Shown piece after piece: positions 47,888 to 53,518 of a stretch of 64,000 bases of DNA; position 1 is the first letter of the stretch, and each line of letters opens with the position of its first letter. Under the pieces are notes generated by a model. That model did no database searches. It was given only the letters and a program-made list of their open reading frames with translations, and was not told the DNA's origin. Made by a program: the position numbers and the translations under genes. The stretch is from Pseudomonadota bacterium (GTDB lineage Bacteria; Pseudomonadota; Gammaproteobacteria; Berkiellales; Berkiellaceae), in contig JAFECS010000004.1 in assembly GCA_018241965.1 (NCBI GenBank), forward strand, positions 1 through 64,000. Direction: 5' to 3'.

Positions 47888-47981
47888 GCCCTTTTTGCAC
47901 AGTTGGTAGTGCGTGAGACTTCTATTTTGTTTAACAAAATGAGTTATCTCAAGGTCACGGGTTCGAGTCCCGTAAAGGGTT
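47888..47981 (+). tRNA. tRNA-Arg(TCT), with intron
   Basis: Acceptor GCCCTTT/AAAGGGT; arm TGAGA-CTTCTA...A-TCTCA, 21-nt intron at 37/38 containing hairpin ATTTTGTTTAACAAAAT. TCT. Confidence 0.9.
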
Positions 47982-47995
47982 TAAATTATGTAAAT

Positions 47996-48112
47996 AGCGA
48001 CATAGGGGAGAGGTTAACCCGTCGGGCTCATAATTAATTTTATGCCGATTGTATCGGCTTTTATACCTTTTAGGTTACCCGAAGATCACTAGTTCGAATC
48101 TGGTTGTCGCTT
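47996..48112 (+). tRNA. tRNA-Met(CAT), with 44-nt intron
   Basis: Exons identical to the tRNA-Met at 47808, but a 44-nt intron after CTCATA contains hairpins GCCGATTGTATCGGC and ACCTTTTAGGT. Tandem duplicate that gained (or kept) an intron. Confidence 0.9.
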
Positions 48113-48119
48113 CTATTTT

Positions 48120-48213
48120 GCCCTTTTTGCACAGTTGGTAGTGCGTGAGACTTCTATTTTGTTTAACAAAATGAGTTATCTCAAGGTCACGGGTTCGAGC
48201 CCCGTAAAGGGTT
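48120..48213 (+). tRNA. tRNA-Arg(TCT), with intron (duplicate)
   Basis: Nearly identical to the gene at 47888, including its intron, so Met-Arg is a duplicated pair. Confidence 0.9.
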
Positions 48214-48216
48214 TTA

Positions 48217-48286
48217 GCCGTGTTAGTTTACATGTAAAACACCGACTAGTATTAATCGGAAATGACCCTTCGAAAGGTCACATGGC
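48217..48286 (+). ncRNA. tRNA-like cloverleaf element (TLE) copy 1
   Basis: 70 nt: acceptor-like GCCGTGT/ACATGGC, D-like GTTT/AAAC, a third arm CCGACTA-GTAT-TAATCGG with only a 4-nt loop where an anticodon should be, and a fourth arm TGACCCTTCGAAAGGTCA without the usual GGTTCGAAT. Not a translation adaptor as far as I can see. Six copies in the array. Confidence 0.65.
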
Positions 48287-48299
48287 ACATATAAAGGTT

Positions 48300-48335
48300 G
48301 CGCAGCTGAGCGAGGCACGAGTCTCGGCGAAGCCA
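48300..48335 (+). repeat. E1 element, 3' half
   Basis: CGCAGCTGAGCGAGGCACGA followed by GTCTCGGCGAAGCC matches the right half of E1. Confidence 0.6.
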
Positions 48336-48339
48336 AAAT

Positions 48340-48410
48340 GTCTCTTTAGCTTAATGGTAGAGCGCGTGTTTTCTAAACTCGTGATGGGGGTTCGATTCCC
48401 TCAAGAGATT
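48340..48410 (+). tRNA. tRNA-Arg(TCT)
   Basis: Acceptor GTCTCTT/AAGAGAT; loop TTTCTAA gives TCT; one T.T mismatch in the anticodon stem. Confidence 0.82.
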
Positions 48411-48412
48411 TT

Positions 48413-48483
48413 GATGCTATAGTATAATGGCAATATACGTGACTGTCCATCTCGTGATCGGAGTTCGATTCTCCGTAGCATCG
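48413..48483 (+). tRNA. tRNA-Asp(GTC)
   Basis: Acceptor GATGCTA/TAGCATC; loop CTGTCCA gives GTC; one T.T mismatch. Near-identical copies at 50814 and 56526. Confidence 0.88.
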
Positions 48484-48486
48484 TTA

Positions 48487-48528
48487 TGTGGCTCCGCGCA
48501 GGCTCCTTTGTCGCTGCGCTGCGCATTA
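48487..48528 (+). repeat. E1 element, 5' half
   Basis: GGCTCCGCGCAGGCTCCTTT then GTCGCTGCGCTGCGC. The 15-nt GGCTCCTTTGTCGCT is shared exactly with an mRNA intron at 4657. Confidence 0.6.
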
Positions 48529-48536
48529 AAAATGTT

Positions 48537-48607
48537 GCCTCCATAATATAATGGCATTATGCAAGACTTTTAATCTTGTCATCTGGGTTCGATTCCCAGT
48601 GGTGGCT
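48537..48607 (+). tRNA. tRNA-Lys(TTT)
   Basis: Arm CAAGA-CTTTTAA-TCTTG; acceptor GCCTCCA/TGGTGGC with one mismatch. Confidence 0.9.
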
Positions 48608-48612
48608 TCAAT

Positions 48613-48697
48613 GGAGTTGTAGCTCAGTGGCAGAGCACACGGCTGTTAACGTCGGCTGTTAACCGTGGTGTCAGGAGTTCGATCCTCCTCTTCTCCT
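48613..48697 (+). tRNA. tRNA-Asn(GTT), with intron
   Basis: Arm CACGG-CTGTTA...A-CCGTG; 13-nt intron repeats the loop sequence (CGGCTGTTA). The acceptor has two mismatches in its inner half. Confidence 0.78.
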
Positions 48698-48713
48698 TTT
48701 CTCCTCTAATTTT

Positions 48714-48784
48714 GGTCGATTAGTTTAATGGTAGAACAGGGTGTTAACTCCGCCCTAACGAAGGTTCGATTCCTTCATCGACCT
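48714..48784 (+). tRNA. tRNA-Val(AAC)
   Basis: Acceptor GGTCGAT/ATCGACC; arm AGGGTG-TTAACTC-CGCCCT gives AAC. Confidence 0.9.
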
Positions 48785-48787
48785 TTT

Positions 48788-48858
48788 GCTTCCGTAATAT
48801 AATGGCATTATGCGAGACTCTTAATCTCGTCATCTGAGTTCGATTCTCAGCGGTAGCT
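48788..48858 (+). tRNA. tRNA-Lys(CTT)
   Basis: Arm CGAGA-CTCTTAA-TCTCG; acceptor GCTTCCG/CGGTAGC, one mismatch. Confidence 0.9.
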
Positions 48859-48861
48859 TTT

Positions 48862-48914
48862 AGTGTGTGAACAGCTAATTTCAACAAATATAATGGATGT
48901 TCTGAAAGCACACT
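48862..48914 (+). repeat. E2 element upstream of tRNA-Glu
   Basis: Stem AGTGTG/CACACT, ACAGC just inside the 5' arm; ends 3 nt before the tRNA. Confidence 0.75.
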
Positions 48915-48917
48915 GTT

Positions 48918-48988
48918 TCCGATATGGTGTAGTGGTAACATAATTGGTTTTCATCCAGTTGCCTCGGGTTCGATCCCCGATATCGGAT
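48918..48988 (+). tRNA. tRNA-Glu(TTC)
   Basis: Acceptor TCCGATA/TATCGGA; loop TTTTCAT gives TTC. Identical copy at 56260. Confidence 0.92.
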
Positions 48989-48992
48989 TTTA

Positions 48993-49074
48993 GGCACAGT
49001 AGCGAAGTGGTCAAACGCGGCTGACTTAAGATCAGCTCCCTCTGGGTTCGCAGGTTCGATCCCTGCCTGTGCTT
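48993..49074 (+). tRNA. tRNA-Leu(TAA)
   Basis: Acceptor GGCACAG/CTGTGCT, arm GCTGA-CTTAAGA-TCAGC, long variable arm. Confidence 0.93.
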
Positions 49075-49079
49075 TCTTA

Positions 49080-49150
49080 GTCGCAATAGTACAATGGTAG
49101 TACAGCAGATTGTGAGTCTGTGGACAAGGGTTCGATTCCCTTTTGTGACT
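49080..49150 (+). tRNA. tRNA-His(GTG)
   Basis: Acceptor GTCGCAA/TTGTGAC; loop TTGTGAG. Near-identical copies at 53142 and 57165. Confidence 0.92.
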
Positions 49151-49154
49151 TCAA

Positions 49155-49224
49155 GCCGTGTTAGTTTACATGTAAAACACCGACTAGTATTAATCGGAAA
49201 TGACTCTTCGAAAAGTCACATGGC
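49155..49224 (+). ncRNA. tRNA-like cloverleaf element (TLE) copy 2
   Basis: As copy 1 (48217) but the fourth arm is TGACTCTTCGAAAAGTCA: the C-to-T change is matched by G-to-A, a compensatory pair. Confidence 0.65.
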
Positions 49225-49228
49225 ATTT

Positions 49229-49314
49229 AGCTCTTGTAGTGTAGTGGTTAGCACGCGCGGTTTTGATAAATTAAAAATTCCGAGCAACACAGGTTCGAAT
49301 CCTGTCGAGAGCTT
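49229..49314 (+). tRNA. tRNA-Gln(TTG), with intron
   Basis: Acceptor AGCTCTT/GAGAGCT; CGCGG-TTTTGA...T-CCGAG with a ~12-nt AT intron; anticodon TTG by position, less certain. Exact copy at 50177. Confidence 0.72.
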
Positions 49315-49315
49315 T

Positions 49316-49367
49316 AGTGTGTGAACAGCAAATTCAAAAATACAATTGTGAATTTTTAAAGCACACT
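49316..49367 (+). repeat. E2 element upstream of tRNA-Glu
   Basis: Stem AGTGTG/CACACT with GAACAGCAAATTC; ends 3 nt before the tRNA. Confidence 0.75.
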
Positions 49368-49370
49368 GTT

Positions 49371-49442
49371 TCCGCTATGGTGTAATGGTAACTACACTGC
49401 CCCCTCAAGGCAGAGCTGAGGGTTCGATTCCCTCTAGCGGAT
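49371..49442 (+). tRNA. tRNA-Glu(CTC)
   Basis: Acceptor TCCGCTA/TAGCGGA; arm CTGCC-CCCTCAA-GGCAG. Position 33 is C. Confidence 0.88.
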
Positions 49443-49481
49443 TAACTTTTTAGGAAAAAGTTTACAAAAAAACTAGATTTT

Positions 49482-49552
49482 GGGTTATTGGTGTAATGGC
49501 AACATCTCGAGCTCCAACCTCGCAGATACTGGTTCGATTCCAGTATAACCCT
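49482..49552 (+). tRNA. tRNA-Trp(CCA)
   Basis: Acceptor GGGTTAT/ATAACCC; loop CTCCAAC gives CCA. Confidence 0.9.
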
Positions 49553-49555
49553 TTT

Positions 49556-49627
49556 GGTCCTGTAATTCAGTGGCAGAATGTTTGACTGCAAATCAAAATG
49601 TCGCTTGTTCGATTCAAGCCGGGACCT
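49556..49627 (+). tRNA. tRNA-Cys(GCA)
   Basis: Acceptor GGTCCTG/CGGGACC; arm TTTGA-CTGCAAA-TCAAA. Copy at 53365. Confidence 0.92.
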
Positions 49628-49634
49628 ATTTTTT

Positions 49635-49749
49635 GCTGCGCGTGGACTCCTTCGTCACCACGTTACGCTAATATTTGTCGCGTAGCTGAGCGAGGCACGA
49701 TCAGTTTGGGAGTTACTACTCCAAAACCTACGAGTTTCGGCGGAGCCCA
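49635..49749 (+). repeat. E1 element, long form
   Basis: GCGCGTGGACTCCTTCGTCA opens it; GAGCGAGGCACGA and CGAGTTTCGGCGGAGCC close it, with an insert carrying the hairpin GTTTTGGAGTA-like arms. Confidence 0.6.
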
Positions 49750-49754
49750 GTTTA

Positions 49755-49824
49755 GCCTTGTTAGTTTAATGTAAAACGCCGAATTATATGAAGCGGAATT
49801 GATCACTCGCAATGGTCACAAGGC
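49755..49824 (+). ncRNA. tRNA-like cloverleaf element (TLE) copy 3
   Basis: Acceptor-like GCCTTGT/ACAAGGC; third arm diverged (CCGAATT...GAAGCGG); fourth arm TGATCA...TGGTCA. Confidence 0.6.
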
Positions 49825-49851
49825 ATTGGTTTATTTAATTAAACCGATCAA

Positions 49852-49933
49852 GGCTTGATAGCAAAGAGGTCAAATGCGTCTGACTAAGTATCAGATCCTA
49901 TTAGGTTCGCAGGTTCGAATCCTGCTCAAGCTT
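49852..49933 (+). tRNA. tRNA-Leu(AAG)
   Basis: Acceptor GGCTTGA/TCAAGCT, arm TCTGA-CTAAGTA-TCAGA, long variable arm. Confidence 0.92.
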
Positions 49934-49938
49934 TAAAA

Positions 49939-50009
49939 CTCATCGTAGTATAATGGTAGTGCACGCGGTTGTAACCTGCGGAATAGTGGTTCGATTCCAC
50001 TCGATGAGA
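49939..50009 (+). tRNA. tRNA-Tyr(GTA), no intron
   Basis: Acceptor CTCATCG/CGATGAG; loop TTGTAAC gives GTA. Followed by hairpin TCTCC/GGAGA. Confidence 0.9.
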
Positions 50010-50033
50010 TGGTCTCCAAAATGGAGATTAAAT

Positions 50034-50089
50034 GGATGCAAACAGCTAATTTTATATTTCAATTTTGATGAATAACAAACATAGCATCC
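50034..50089 (+). repeat. E2 element upstream of tRNA-Lys
   Basis: Stem GGATGC/GCATCC, then AAACAGC; ends 3 nt before the tRNA; preceded by a short hairpin. Confidence 0.75.
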
Positions 50090-50092
50090 TGT

Positions 50093-50168
50093 AGCTTTCA
50101 TAGCTCAGTCGGTAGCAGCACAAGACTTTTAATCTTGGGGTCGTGGGTTCGAGCCCCACTGGAAGCTT
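50093..50168 (+). tRNA. tRNA-Lys(TTT), intronless copy
   Basis: Acceptor AGCTTTC/GGAAGCT; arm CAAGA-CTTTTAA-TCTTG. The copy at 50418 is identical but carries an E1 intron. Confidence 0.93.
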
Positions 50169-50176
50169 TATAAATT

Positions 50177-50262
50177 AGCTCTTGTAGTGTAGTGGTTAGC
50201 ACGCGCGGTTTTGATAAATTAAAAATTCCGAGCAACACAGGTTCGAATCCTGTCGAGAGCTG
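50177..50262 (+). tRNA. tRNA-Gln(TTG), with intron (duplicate)
   Basis: Identical to the gene at 49229 including the intron. Confidence 0.72.
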
Positions 50263-50267
50263 AAATA

Positions 50268-50338
50268 CTCATCGTCGTATAATGGAAATACACGAGGCTG
50301 TAACCCTTGGAATAGTGGTTCAATTCCACTCGATGAGA
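50268..50338 (+). tRNA. tRNA-Tyr(GTA), no intron
   Basis: Acceptor CTCATCG/CGATGAG; loop CTGTAAC. Diverged duplicate of 49939. Confidence 0.88.
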
Positions 50339-50362
50339 TAATCTCTAAAAAGAGATTAAAAT

Positions 50363-50414
50363 GGATGCTAACAGCAAAAAAAATGTTGTGATGACTTTAA
50401 CCAAACTGGCATCC
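50363..50414 (+). repeat. E2 element upstream of intron-bearing tRNA-Lys
   Basis: Stem GGATGC/GCATCC, TAACAGC; ends 3 nt before the tRNA. The hairpin AATCTCT/AGAGATT precedes it. Confidence 0.75.
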
Positions 50415-50417
50415 TGT

Positions 50418-50567
50418 AGCTTTCATAGCTCAGTCGGTAGCAGCACAAGACTTTTATTGGCTCCGCAAAGACTCCTTTGTCGCTTTGCTGCGCAGCAGAG
50501 CGAGGCACGAGCCTCTGCGAAGCCAGAGTAATCTTGGGGTCGTGGGTTCGAGCCCCACTGGAAGCTT
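50418..50567 (+). tRNA. tRNA-Lys(TTT) with an E1 element as intron
   Basis: Exons identical to tRNA-Lys at 50093. A 73-nt intron (50457-50529) sits at 37/38 and consists of a complete E1 palindrome starting TTGGCTCC and ending GAAGCCAGAGT. Confidence 0.92.
50459..50526 (+). repeat. E1 palindromic element, complete, inside tRNA-Lys
   Basis: Arms GGCTCCGCAAAGACTC and GAGCCTCTGCGAAGCC with inner CTTTGTCGCTTTGCTGCGCA and GCAGAGCGAGGCAC. This is the clearest reference copy. Confidence 0.8.
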
Positions 50568-50570
50568 TGA

Positions 50571-50641
50571 AGCATTATAGTACAATGGAAGTACAATGGG
50601 CCCATGACCCGTAGATAAAGGTTCGATTCCTTTTAATGCTT
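50571..50641 (+). tRNA. Initiator tRNA-Met(CAT)
   Basis: Acceptor AGCATTA/TAATGCT with A1:T72, and GGGCCCATGACCC with C33, both hallmarks of eukaryotic initiator tRNA. Confidence 0.88.
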
Positions 50642-50645
50642 TTTT

Positions 50646-50716
50646 GGTCGATTAGTTTAGTGGCAGAACAGGGTGTTAACTCCACCCAAATGAAGGTTCG
50701 ATTCCTTCATTGACCT
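50646..50716 (+). tRNA. tRNA-Val(AAC)
   Basis: Acceptor GGTCGAT/ATTGACC; loop TTAACTC. Confidence 0.9.
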
Positions 50717-50725
50717 CTCCTATAT

Positions 50726-50806
50726 GGTGTGGTAGCAAAGCGGTCAAATGCGGGGGACTTAAGATCTTCTCCTTCGGGTTCGCAGGTTCAAACCCTGCCC
50801 ACACTT
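50726..50806 (+). tRNA. tRNA-Leu(TAA)
   Basis: Acceptor GGTGTGG/CCACACT; loop CTTAAGA; long variable arm; G.T-rich anticodon stem. Confidence 0.88.
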
Positions 50807-50813
50807 TCACTTT

Positions 50814-50884
50814 GATGCTATAGTATAATGGCAATATACGTGACTGTCCATCTCGTGATCGGAGTTCGATTCTCCGTAGCATCG
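50814..50884 (+). tRNA. tRNA-Asp(GTC)
   Basis: Copy of the gene at 48413. Confidence 0.88.
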
Positions 50885-50888
50885 TTTT

Positions 50889-51009
50889 TGTGTGGTAGCA
50901 AAGTGGTCAAATGCGTGTGATTATTTAAATTCATATTGATAAATATGATACGGCATTTATTTTGGTTCACATTCCCTCGGGTGCGTAGGTTCGAATCCTT
51001 CCCACACAA
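50889..51009 (+). tRNA. Type II tRNA (Leu or Ser), long intron, anticodon unclear
   Basis: Acceptor TGTGTGG/CCACACA, anticodon stem TGTGA/TCACA, long variable arm. The loop begins TTATTT before a ~43-nt AT intron; a strict reading (ATT) does not suit a long-arm tRNA, so the intron position may be unusual. Confidence 0.7.
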
Positions 51010-51013
51010 TTAA

Positions 51014-51084
51014 GTCTTGTTAGTTTACTGTAGAACACCGGCACCTTTTCCGACGGAAGCGATTACTCATAATAATCACAAGAC
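51014..51084 (+). ncRNA. tRNA-like cloverleaf element (TLE) copy 4
   Basis: Acceptor-like GTCTTGT/ACAAGAC; third arm CCGGCACCTTTTCCGACGG diverged; fourth arm GATTA...TAATC. The arms covary while the loops differ. Confidence 0.6.
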
Positions 51085-51089
51085 AATTT

Positions 51090-51171
51090 GGCTTGGTAGC
51101 GAAGTGGTCAAACGCGGTCGACTCAAGATTGACTCCCTCCGGGTTCGCAGGTTCGATCCCTGCCCAAGCTT
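51090..51171 (+). tRNA. tRNA-Leu(CAA)
   Basis: Acceptor GGCTTGG/CCAAGCT; loop CTCAAGA; long variable arm. Confidence 0.9.
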
Positions 51172-51202
51172 CTATAAAATCCTTTTTGGATTTAACTGTT
51201 AA

Positions 51203-51285
51203 ATCTTGATAGCAAAGAGGTCAAATGCGACGGATTTAAAATCCGTTCCTGTTTAGGTTCGCAGGTTCGAATCCTGCTCAAGATA
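51203..51285 (+). tRNA. tRNA-Leu(TAA)
   Basis: Acceptor ATCTTGA/TCAAGAT; arm ACGGA-TTTAAAA-TCCGT; long variable arm. Confidence 0.92.
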
Positions 51286-51306
51286 GTCCGTCTAAATGGG
51301 AAATCA

Positions 51307-51376
51307 TCCTTGTTAGTTTAATGTAAAACGCCGACTAATATTAATCGGAAATGATCACTCGCAATGGTCACAGGGA
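51307..51376 (+). ncRNA. tRNA-like cloverleaf element (TLE) copy 5
   Basis: Acceptor-like TCCTTGT/ACAGGGA; third arm CCGACTA-ATAT-TAATCGG; fourth arm TGATCA...TGGTCA. Confidence 0.65.
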
Positions 51377-51410
51377 TCTTCTACTAGTTATCTAATAACT
51401 GTAGACAATA

Positions 51411-51463
51411 TGTTCATACAGCGAATGTAAAATATGACAATTTTGAGCCATAAACAATGAACA
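51411..51463 (+). repeat. E2 element upstream of tRNA-Gly
   Basis: Stem TGTTCAT/ATGAACA directly followed by ACAGCGAATG; ends 5 nt before the tRNA. Hairpin CTACTAGTTAT/ATAACTGTAG precedes it. Confidence 0.75.
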
Positions 51464-51468
51464 TAGCA

Positions 51469-51539
51469 GCGTTAGTCGTATAATGGTATTACGTGTGCTT
51501 GCCAAGCATAAGGCGGGGGTTCGATTCCCTCCTAGCGCA
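51469..51539 (+). tRNA. tRNA-Gly(GCC)
   Basis: Acceptor GCGTTAG/CTAGCGC; loop TTGCCAA gives GCC. Substrate of the GlyRS encoded at 34944 (inferred). Confidence 0.9.
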
Positions 51540-51540
51540 C

Positions 51541-51611
51541 GCCTTTGTGGTTCAATGGGAGAATAATAGACTGAAGATCTACAGATGGTGGTTCGATTCC
51601 ACCCAAAGGCA
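51541..51611 (+). tRNA. tRNA-Phe(GAA)
   Basis: Acceptor GCCTTTG/CAAAGGC; loop CTGAAGA. Copies at 58534 and 59503. Confidence 0.92.
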
Positions 51612-51636
51612 TTTCATCGTTAAGTGATGAAAACAA

Positions 51637-51707
51637 TCACCAATAGTTTAGTGGCAGAATGTTTGATTTCCATTCAGATGGCGGGGATTCGATTTCCCCT
51701 TGGTGAA
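51637..51707 (+). tRNA. tRNA-Gly(TCC)
   Basis: Acceptor TCACCAA/TTGGTGA; loop TTTCCAT. Confidence 0.92.
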
Positions 51708-51710
51708 TTT

Positions 51711-51785
51711 AGCTCCTATAATTCAATGGACTAGAATATTGTTTTTATACAGCAAAGATCGCGGTTCGATTCCGCGTAGGAGCTT
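51711..51785 (+). tRNA. tRNA-Ile(TAT)
   Basis: Acceptor AGCTCCT/AGGAGCT; loop TTTATAC gives TAT. Related to Ile(GAT) at 52493. Confidence 0.85.
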
Positions 51786-51790
51786 CATAA

Positions 51791-51861
51791 GGGACCATGA
51801 TTTAATGGTAGAATAGCAGATTACGAATCTGTTTATCCGAGTTCGATTCTCGGTGGTCCTT
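51791..51861 (+). tRNA. tRNA-Arg(ACG)
   Basis: Acceptor GGGACCA/TGGTCCT; loop TTACGAA. Confidence 0.92.
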
Positions 51862-51862
51862 T

Positions 51863-51903
51863 GTGTGTCAACAGCAAAATTATTTTTAATTTTAAAGCAC
51901 ACT
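51863..51903 (+). repeat. E2 element upstream of tRNA-Glu
   Basis: Stem GTGTG/CACAC, TCAACAGCAAAATT; the shortest copy (41 nt); ends 3 nt before the tRNA. Confidence 0.7.
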
Positions 51904-51906
51904 GTT

Positions 51907-51978
51907 TCCGCTATGGTGTAATGGTAACTACACGACCCTTTCACGGTCGAGCTGGGGGTTCGATTCCCTCTAGCGGAT
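51907..51978 (+). tRNA. tRNA-Glu(TTC)
   Basis: Acceptor TCCGCTA/TAGCGGA; arm CGACC-CTTTCAC-GGTCG. Same body as Glu(CTC) at 49371. Confidence 0.92.
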
Positions 51979-52029
51979 TTAACTTTTTAAAAAAAAGTTT
52001 CCCCAAAACTGGTTAGATTCCAGTTTTTA

Positions 52030-52109
52030 GCCTAGGTAGTTCAATGGTAGAACGCACGACTGAAGTTTCAAGAGATCGTGTAACAGTGGTTCGATTCCGC
52101 TCCTGGGCA
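52030..52109 (+). tRNA. tRNA-Phe(GAA), with intron
   Basis: Acceptor GCCTAGG/CCTGGGC; CACGA-CTGAAG...A-TCGTG with a 9-nt intron (TTTCAAGAG). Confidence 0.85.
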
Positions 52110-52152
52110 TTTGAATTGTGGCCTGTGCTTCAAGCCCGTGCAAATCAATTCA
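52110..52152 (+). repeat. Hairpin before tRNA-Pro
   Basis: TTTGAATTG/CAATTCAAA stem encloses a GC-rich hairpin TGGCCTGTGCTTCAAGCCCG-like loop; lies 6 nt before the tRNA. Confidence 0.45.
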
Positions 52153-52157
52153 AAATT

Positions 52158-52228
52158 GGGCTAATAGTATAATGGGAGTATCCGTCTTTAGGGTAGACGG
52201 GATCTTGGTTCGATTCCAAGTTAGCTCA
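52158..52228 (+). tRNA. tRNA-Pro(AGG)
   Basis: Acceptor GGGCTAA/TTAGCTC; arm CCGTCT-TTAGGGT-AGACGG. Confidence 0.88.
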
Positions 52229-52258
52229 TGTATTTTTTATAACAAAAAATACAAAAAC

Positions 52259-52333
52259 AGCTCAGATCGTCTAGTTGGTTATGACGCCAGGCTTTGAACC
52301 TGGAGGCCGGGGTTCGAATCCCTGTTTGAGCTT
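52259..52333 (+). tRNA. tRNA-Gln(TTG)
   Basis: Acceptor AGCTCAG/TTGAGCT; arm CCAGG-CTTTGAA-CCTGG. Confidence 0.9.
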
Positions 52334-52334
52334 T

Positions 52335-52405
52335 GGGCCATTCTTACAATGGTAGTATATCTGATTTGCAGTCAGAAAATGGTGGTTCGATTCCATCATG
52401 GTCCA
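52335..52405 (+). tRNA. tRNA-Ala(TGC)
   Basis: Acceptor GGGCCAT/ATGGTCC; arm TCTGA-TTTGCAG-TCAGA. Confidence 0.92.
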
Positions 52406-52437
52406 CTCTTCTGTTCATATTTTGAACACAAATGCAT

Positions 52438-52488
52438 AGTGAATTAACAGCAATCTCAAGTTACTGATTACAACAAAAATAGTTCACT
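52438..52488 (+). repeat. E2 element upstream of tRNA-Ile
   Basis: Stem AGTGAA/TTCACT, TTAACAGC; ends 4 nt before the tRNA; preceded by hairpin TGTTCA/TGAACA. Confidence 0.75.
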
Positions 52489-52492
52489 GATC

Positions 52493-52565
52493 AGCTCCTA
52501 TAAGTCAATGGTAGACTACCGTTTTGATACAGCGGAAATCTTGGTTCGATTCCAAGTTGGAGCTC
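52493..52565 (+). tRNA. tRNA-Ile(GAT)
   Basis: Acceptor AGCTCCT/TGGAGCT (inner mismatch); arm CCGTT-TTGATAC-AGCGG. Copy at 60361. Confidence 0.85.
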
Positions 52566-52571
52566 TTTTAC

Positions 52572-52643
52572 GTCTGTGTAATTCAGCGGAAGAATGCTTG
52601 CCTACGGAGCAAGAGGTCGCAGGTTCGATCCCTGCCACAGATT
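52572..52643 (+). tRNA. tRNA-Arg(ACG)
   Basis: Acceptor GTCTGTG/CACAGAT; arm CTTGC-CTACGGA-GCAAG. A different body from the Arg(ACG) at 51791. Confidence 0.9.
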
Positions 52644-52649
52644 TCATAA

Positions 52650-52731
52650 ATCTTGATAGCAAAGAGGTCAAATGCGGCGGATTCAAAATCCGTTCCTTTT
52701 AGGTTCGCAGGTTCGAATCCTGCTCAAGATA
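52650..52731 (+). tRNA. tRNA-Leu(CAA)
   Basis: Acceptor ATCTTGA/TCAAGAT; loop TTCAAAA; long variable arm. Same body as Leu(TAA) at 51203 with one anticodon change. Confidence 0.92.
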
Positions 52732-52736
52732 TTTTA

Positions 52737-52806
52737 GCCGTGTTAGTTTACATGTAAAACACCGACTAGTATTAATCGGATATGACCCTTCGAAAGGTCA
52801 CATGGC
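52737..52806 (+). ncRNA. tRNA-like cloverleaf element (TLE) copy 6
   Basis: Differs from copy 1 (48217) by one base. Acceptor-like GCCGTGT/ACATGGC. Confidence 0.65.
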
Positions 52807-52815
52807 TCTTATAAA

Positions 52816-52901
52816 TTGTGTATTCACAGCGAATATATTCAATATAGAATGACAAATACCCTTCTCGGGAATTTGATATTAGTTTTGAAAACAAACACAC
52901 A
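52816..52901 (+). repeat. E2 element upstream of tRNA-Ser
   Basis: Short stem TGTGT/ACACA, ATTCACAGCGAATAT; ends 3 nt before the tRNA. Confidence 0.6.
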
Positions 52902-52904
52902 GAC

Positions 52905-52985
52905 GATACTGTGATGGAAAGGTAGACATGCAGAGTTGCTAACTCTGTGCCATTTGGCGTGCAGGTTCGATTCCTGCTAGTATCT
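52905..52985 (+). tRNA. tRNA-Ser(GCT)
   Basis: Acceptor GATACTG/TAGTATC; arm CAGAG-TTGCTAA-CTCTG; long variable arm. Confidence 0.92.
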
Positions 52986-53067
52986 TAAAATTATATTAAT
53001 ATTTACTTAATTTTCTTGAAAAAAAGGACTTAAAGGATTAACGCAATTATAACAATAACAACAATAG

Positions 53068-53140
53068 CCTCTTTACATCAGTTAGGTAGAGCACAAGACT
53101 TTAATCATGTGATCGCGGTTTCGATCTCAGATATTGGAAT
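53068..53140 (+). pseudogene. Decayed tRNA-Lys-like sequence
   Basis: D arm and the ACAAGACTTTAATCATGT anticodon region resemble tRNA-Lys but with a deleted T and no pairing acceptor. Confidence 0.5.
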
Positions 53141-53141
53141 T

Positions 53142-53212
53142 GTCGCAATAGTACAGTGGTAGTACAGCAGATTGTGAGTCTGTGGACAAGGGTTCGATTC
53201 CCTTTTGTGACT
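53142..53212 (+). tRNA. tRNA-His(GTG)
   Basis: Near-identical to 49080. Confidence 0.92.
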
Positions 53213-53219
53213 TTTTAAA

Positions 53220-53290
53220 CTCATCATGGTATAATGGTATTACAACTTGTAGTAGCCAAGTTAATGTTGGTTCGATTCCAGCTGATGAGA
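53220..53290 (+). tRNA. tRNA-Tyr-like (GTA), A33
   Basis: Acceptor CTCATCA/TGATGAG; arm ACTTG-TAGTAGC-CAAGT. Anticodon reads GTA but position 33 is A instead of T. Confidence 0.7.
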
Positions 53291-53291
53291 T

Positions 53292-53362
53292 GCGCATTTA
53301 TCTCAGTGGCAGAGTGCATGACTCTTAATCTTGCGACCAAGGTTCGATTCCTTGAATGCGCT
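53292..53362 (+). tRNA. tRNA-Lys(CTT)
   Basis: Acceptor GCGCATT/AATGCGC; loop CTCTTAA. Confidence 0.9.
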
Positions 53363-53364
53363 TT

Positions 53365-53436
53365 GGTCCTGTAATTCAGTGGTAGAATGTTTGACTGCAA
53401 ATCAAAATGTCGCTTGTTCGATTCAAGCCGGGACCT
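53365..53436 (+). tRNA. tRNA-Cys(GCA)
   Basis: Copy of 49556. Confidence 0.92.
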
Positions 53437-53440
53437 TATT

Positions 53441-53511
53441 GTCGTAGTAGTTCAATGGTAAAACGTCGGGTTGTGATCCTGGAATTATGGGTTCGATTCC
53501 CATCTATGACT
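53441..53511 (+). tRNA. tRNA-His(GTG), second type
   Basis: Acceptor GTCGTAG/CTATGAC; arm TCGGG-TTGTGAT-CCTGG. Confidence 0.88.
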
Positions 53512-53518
53512 TATTTAA

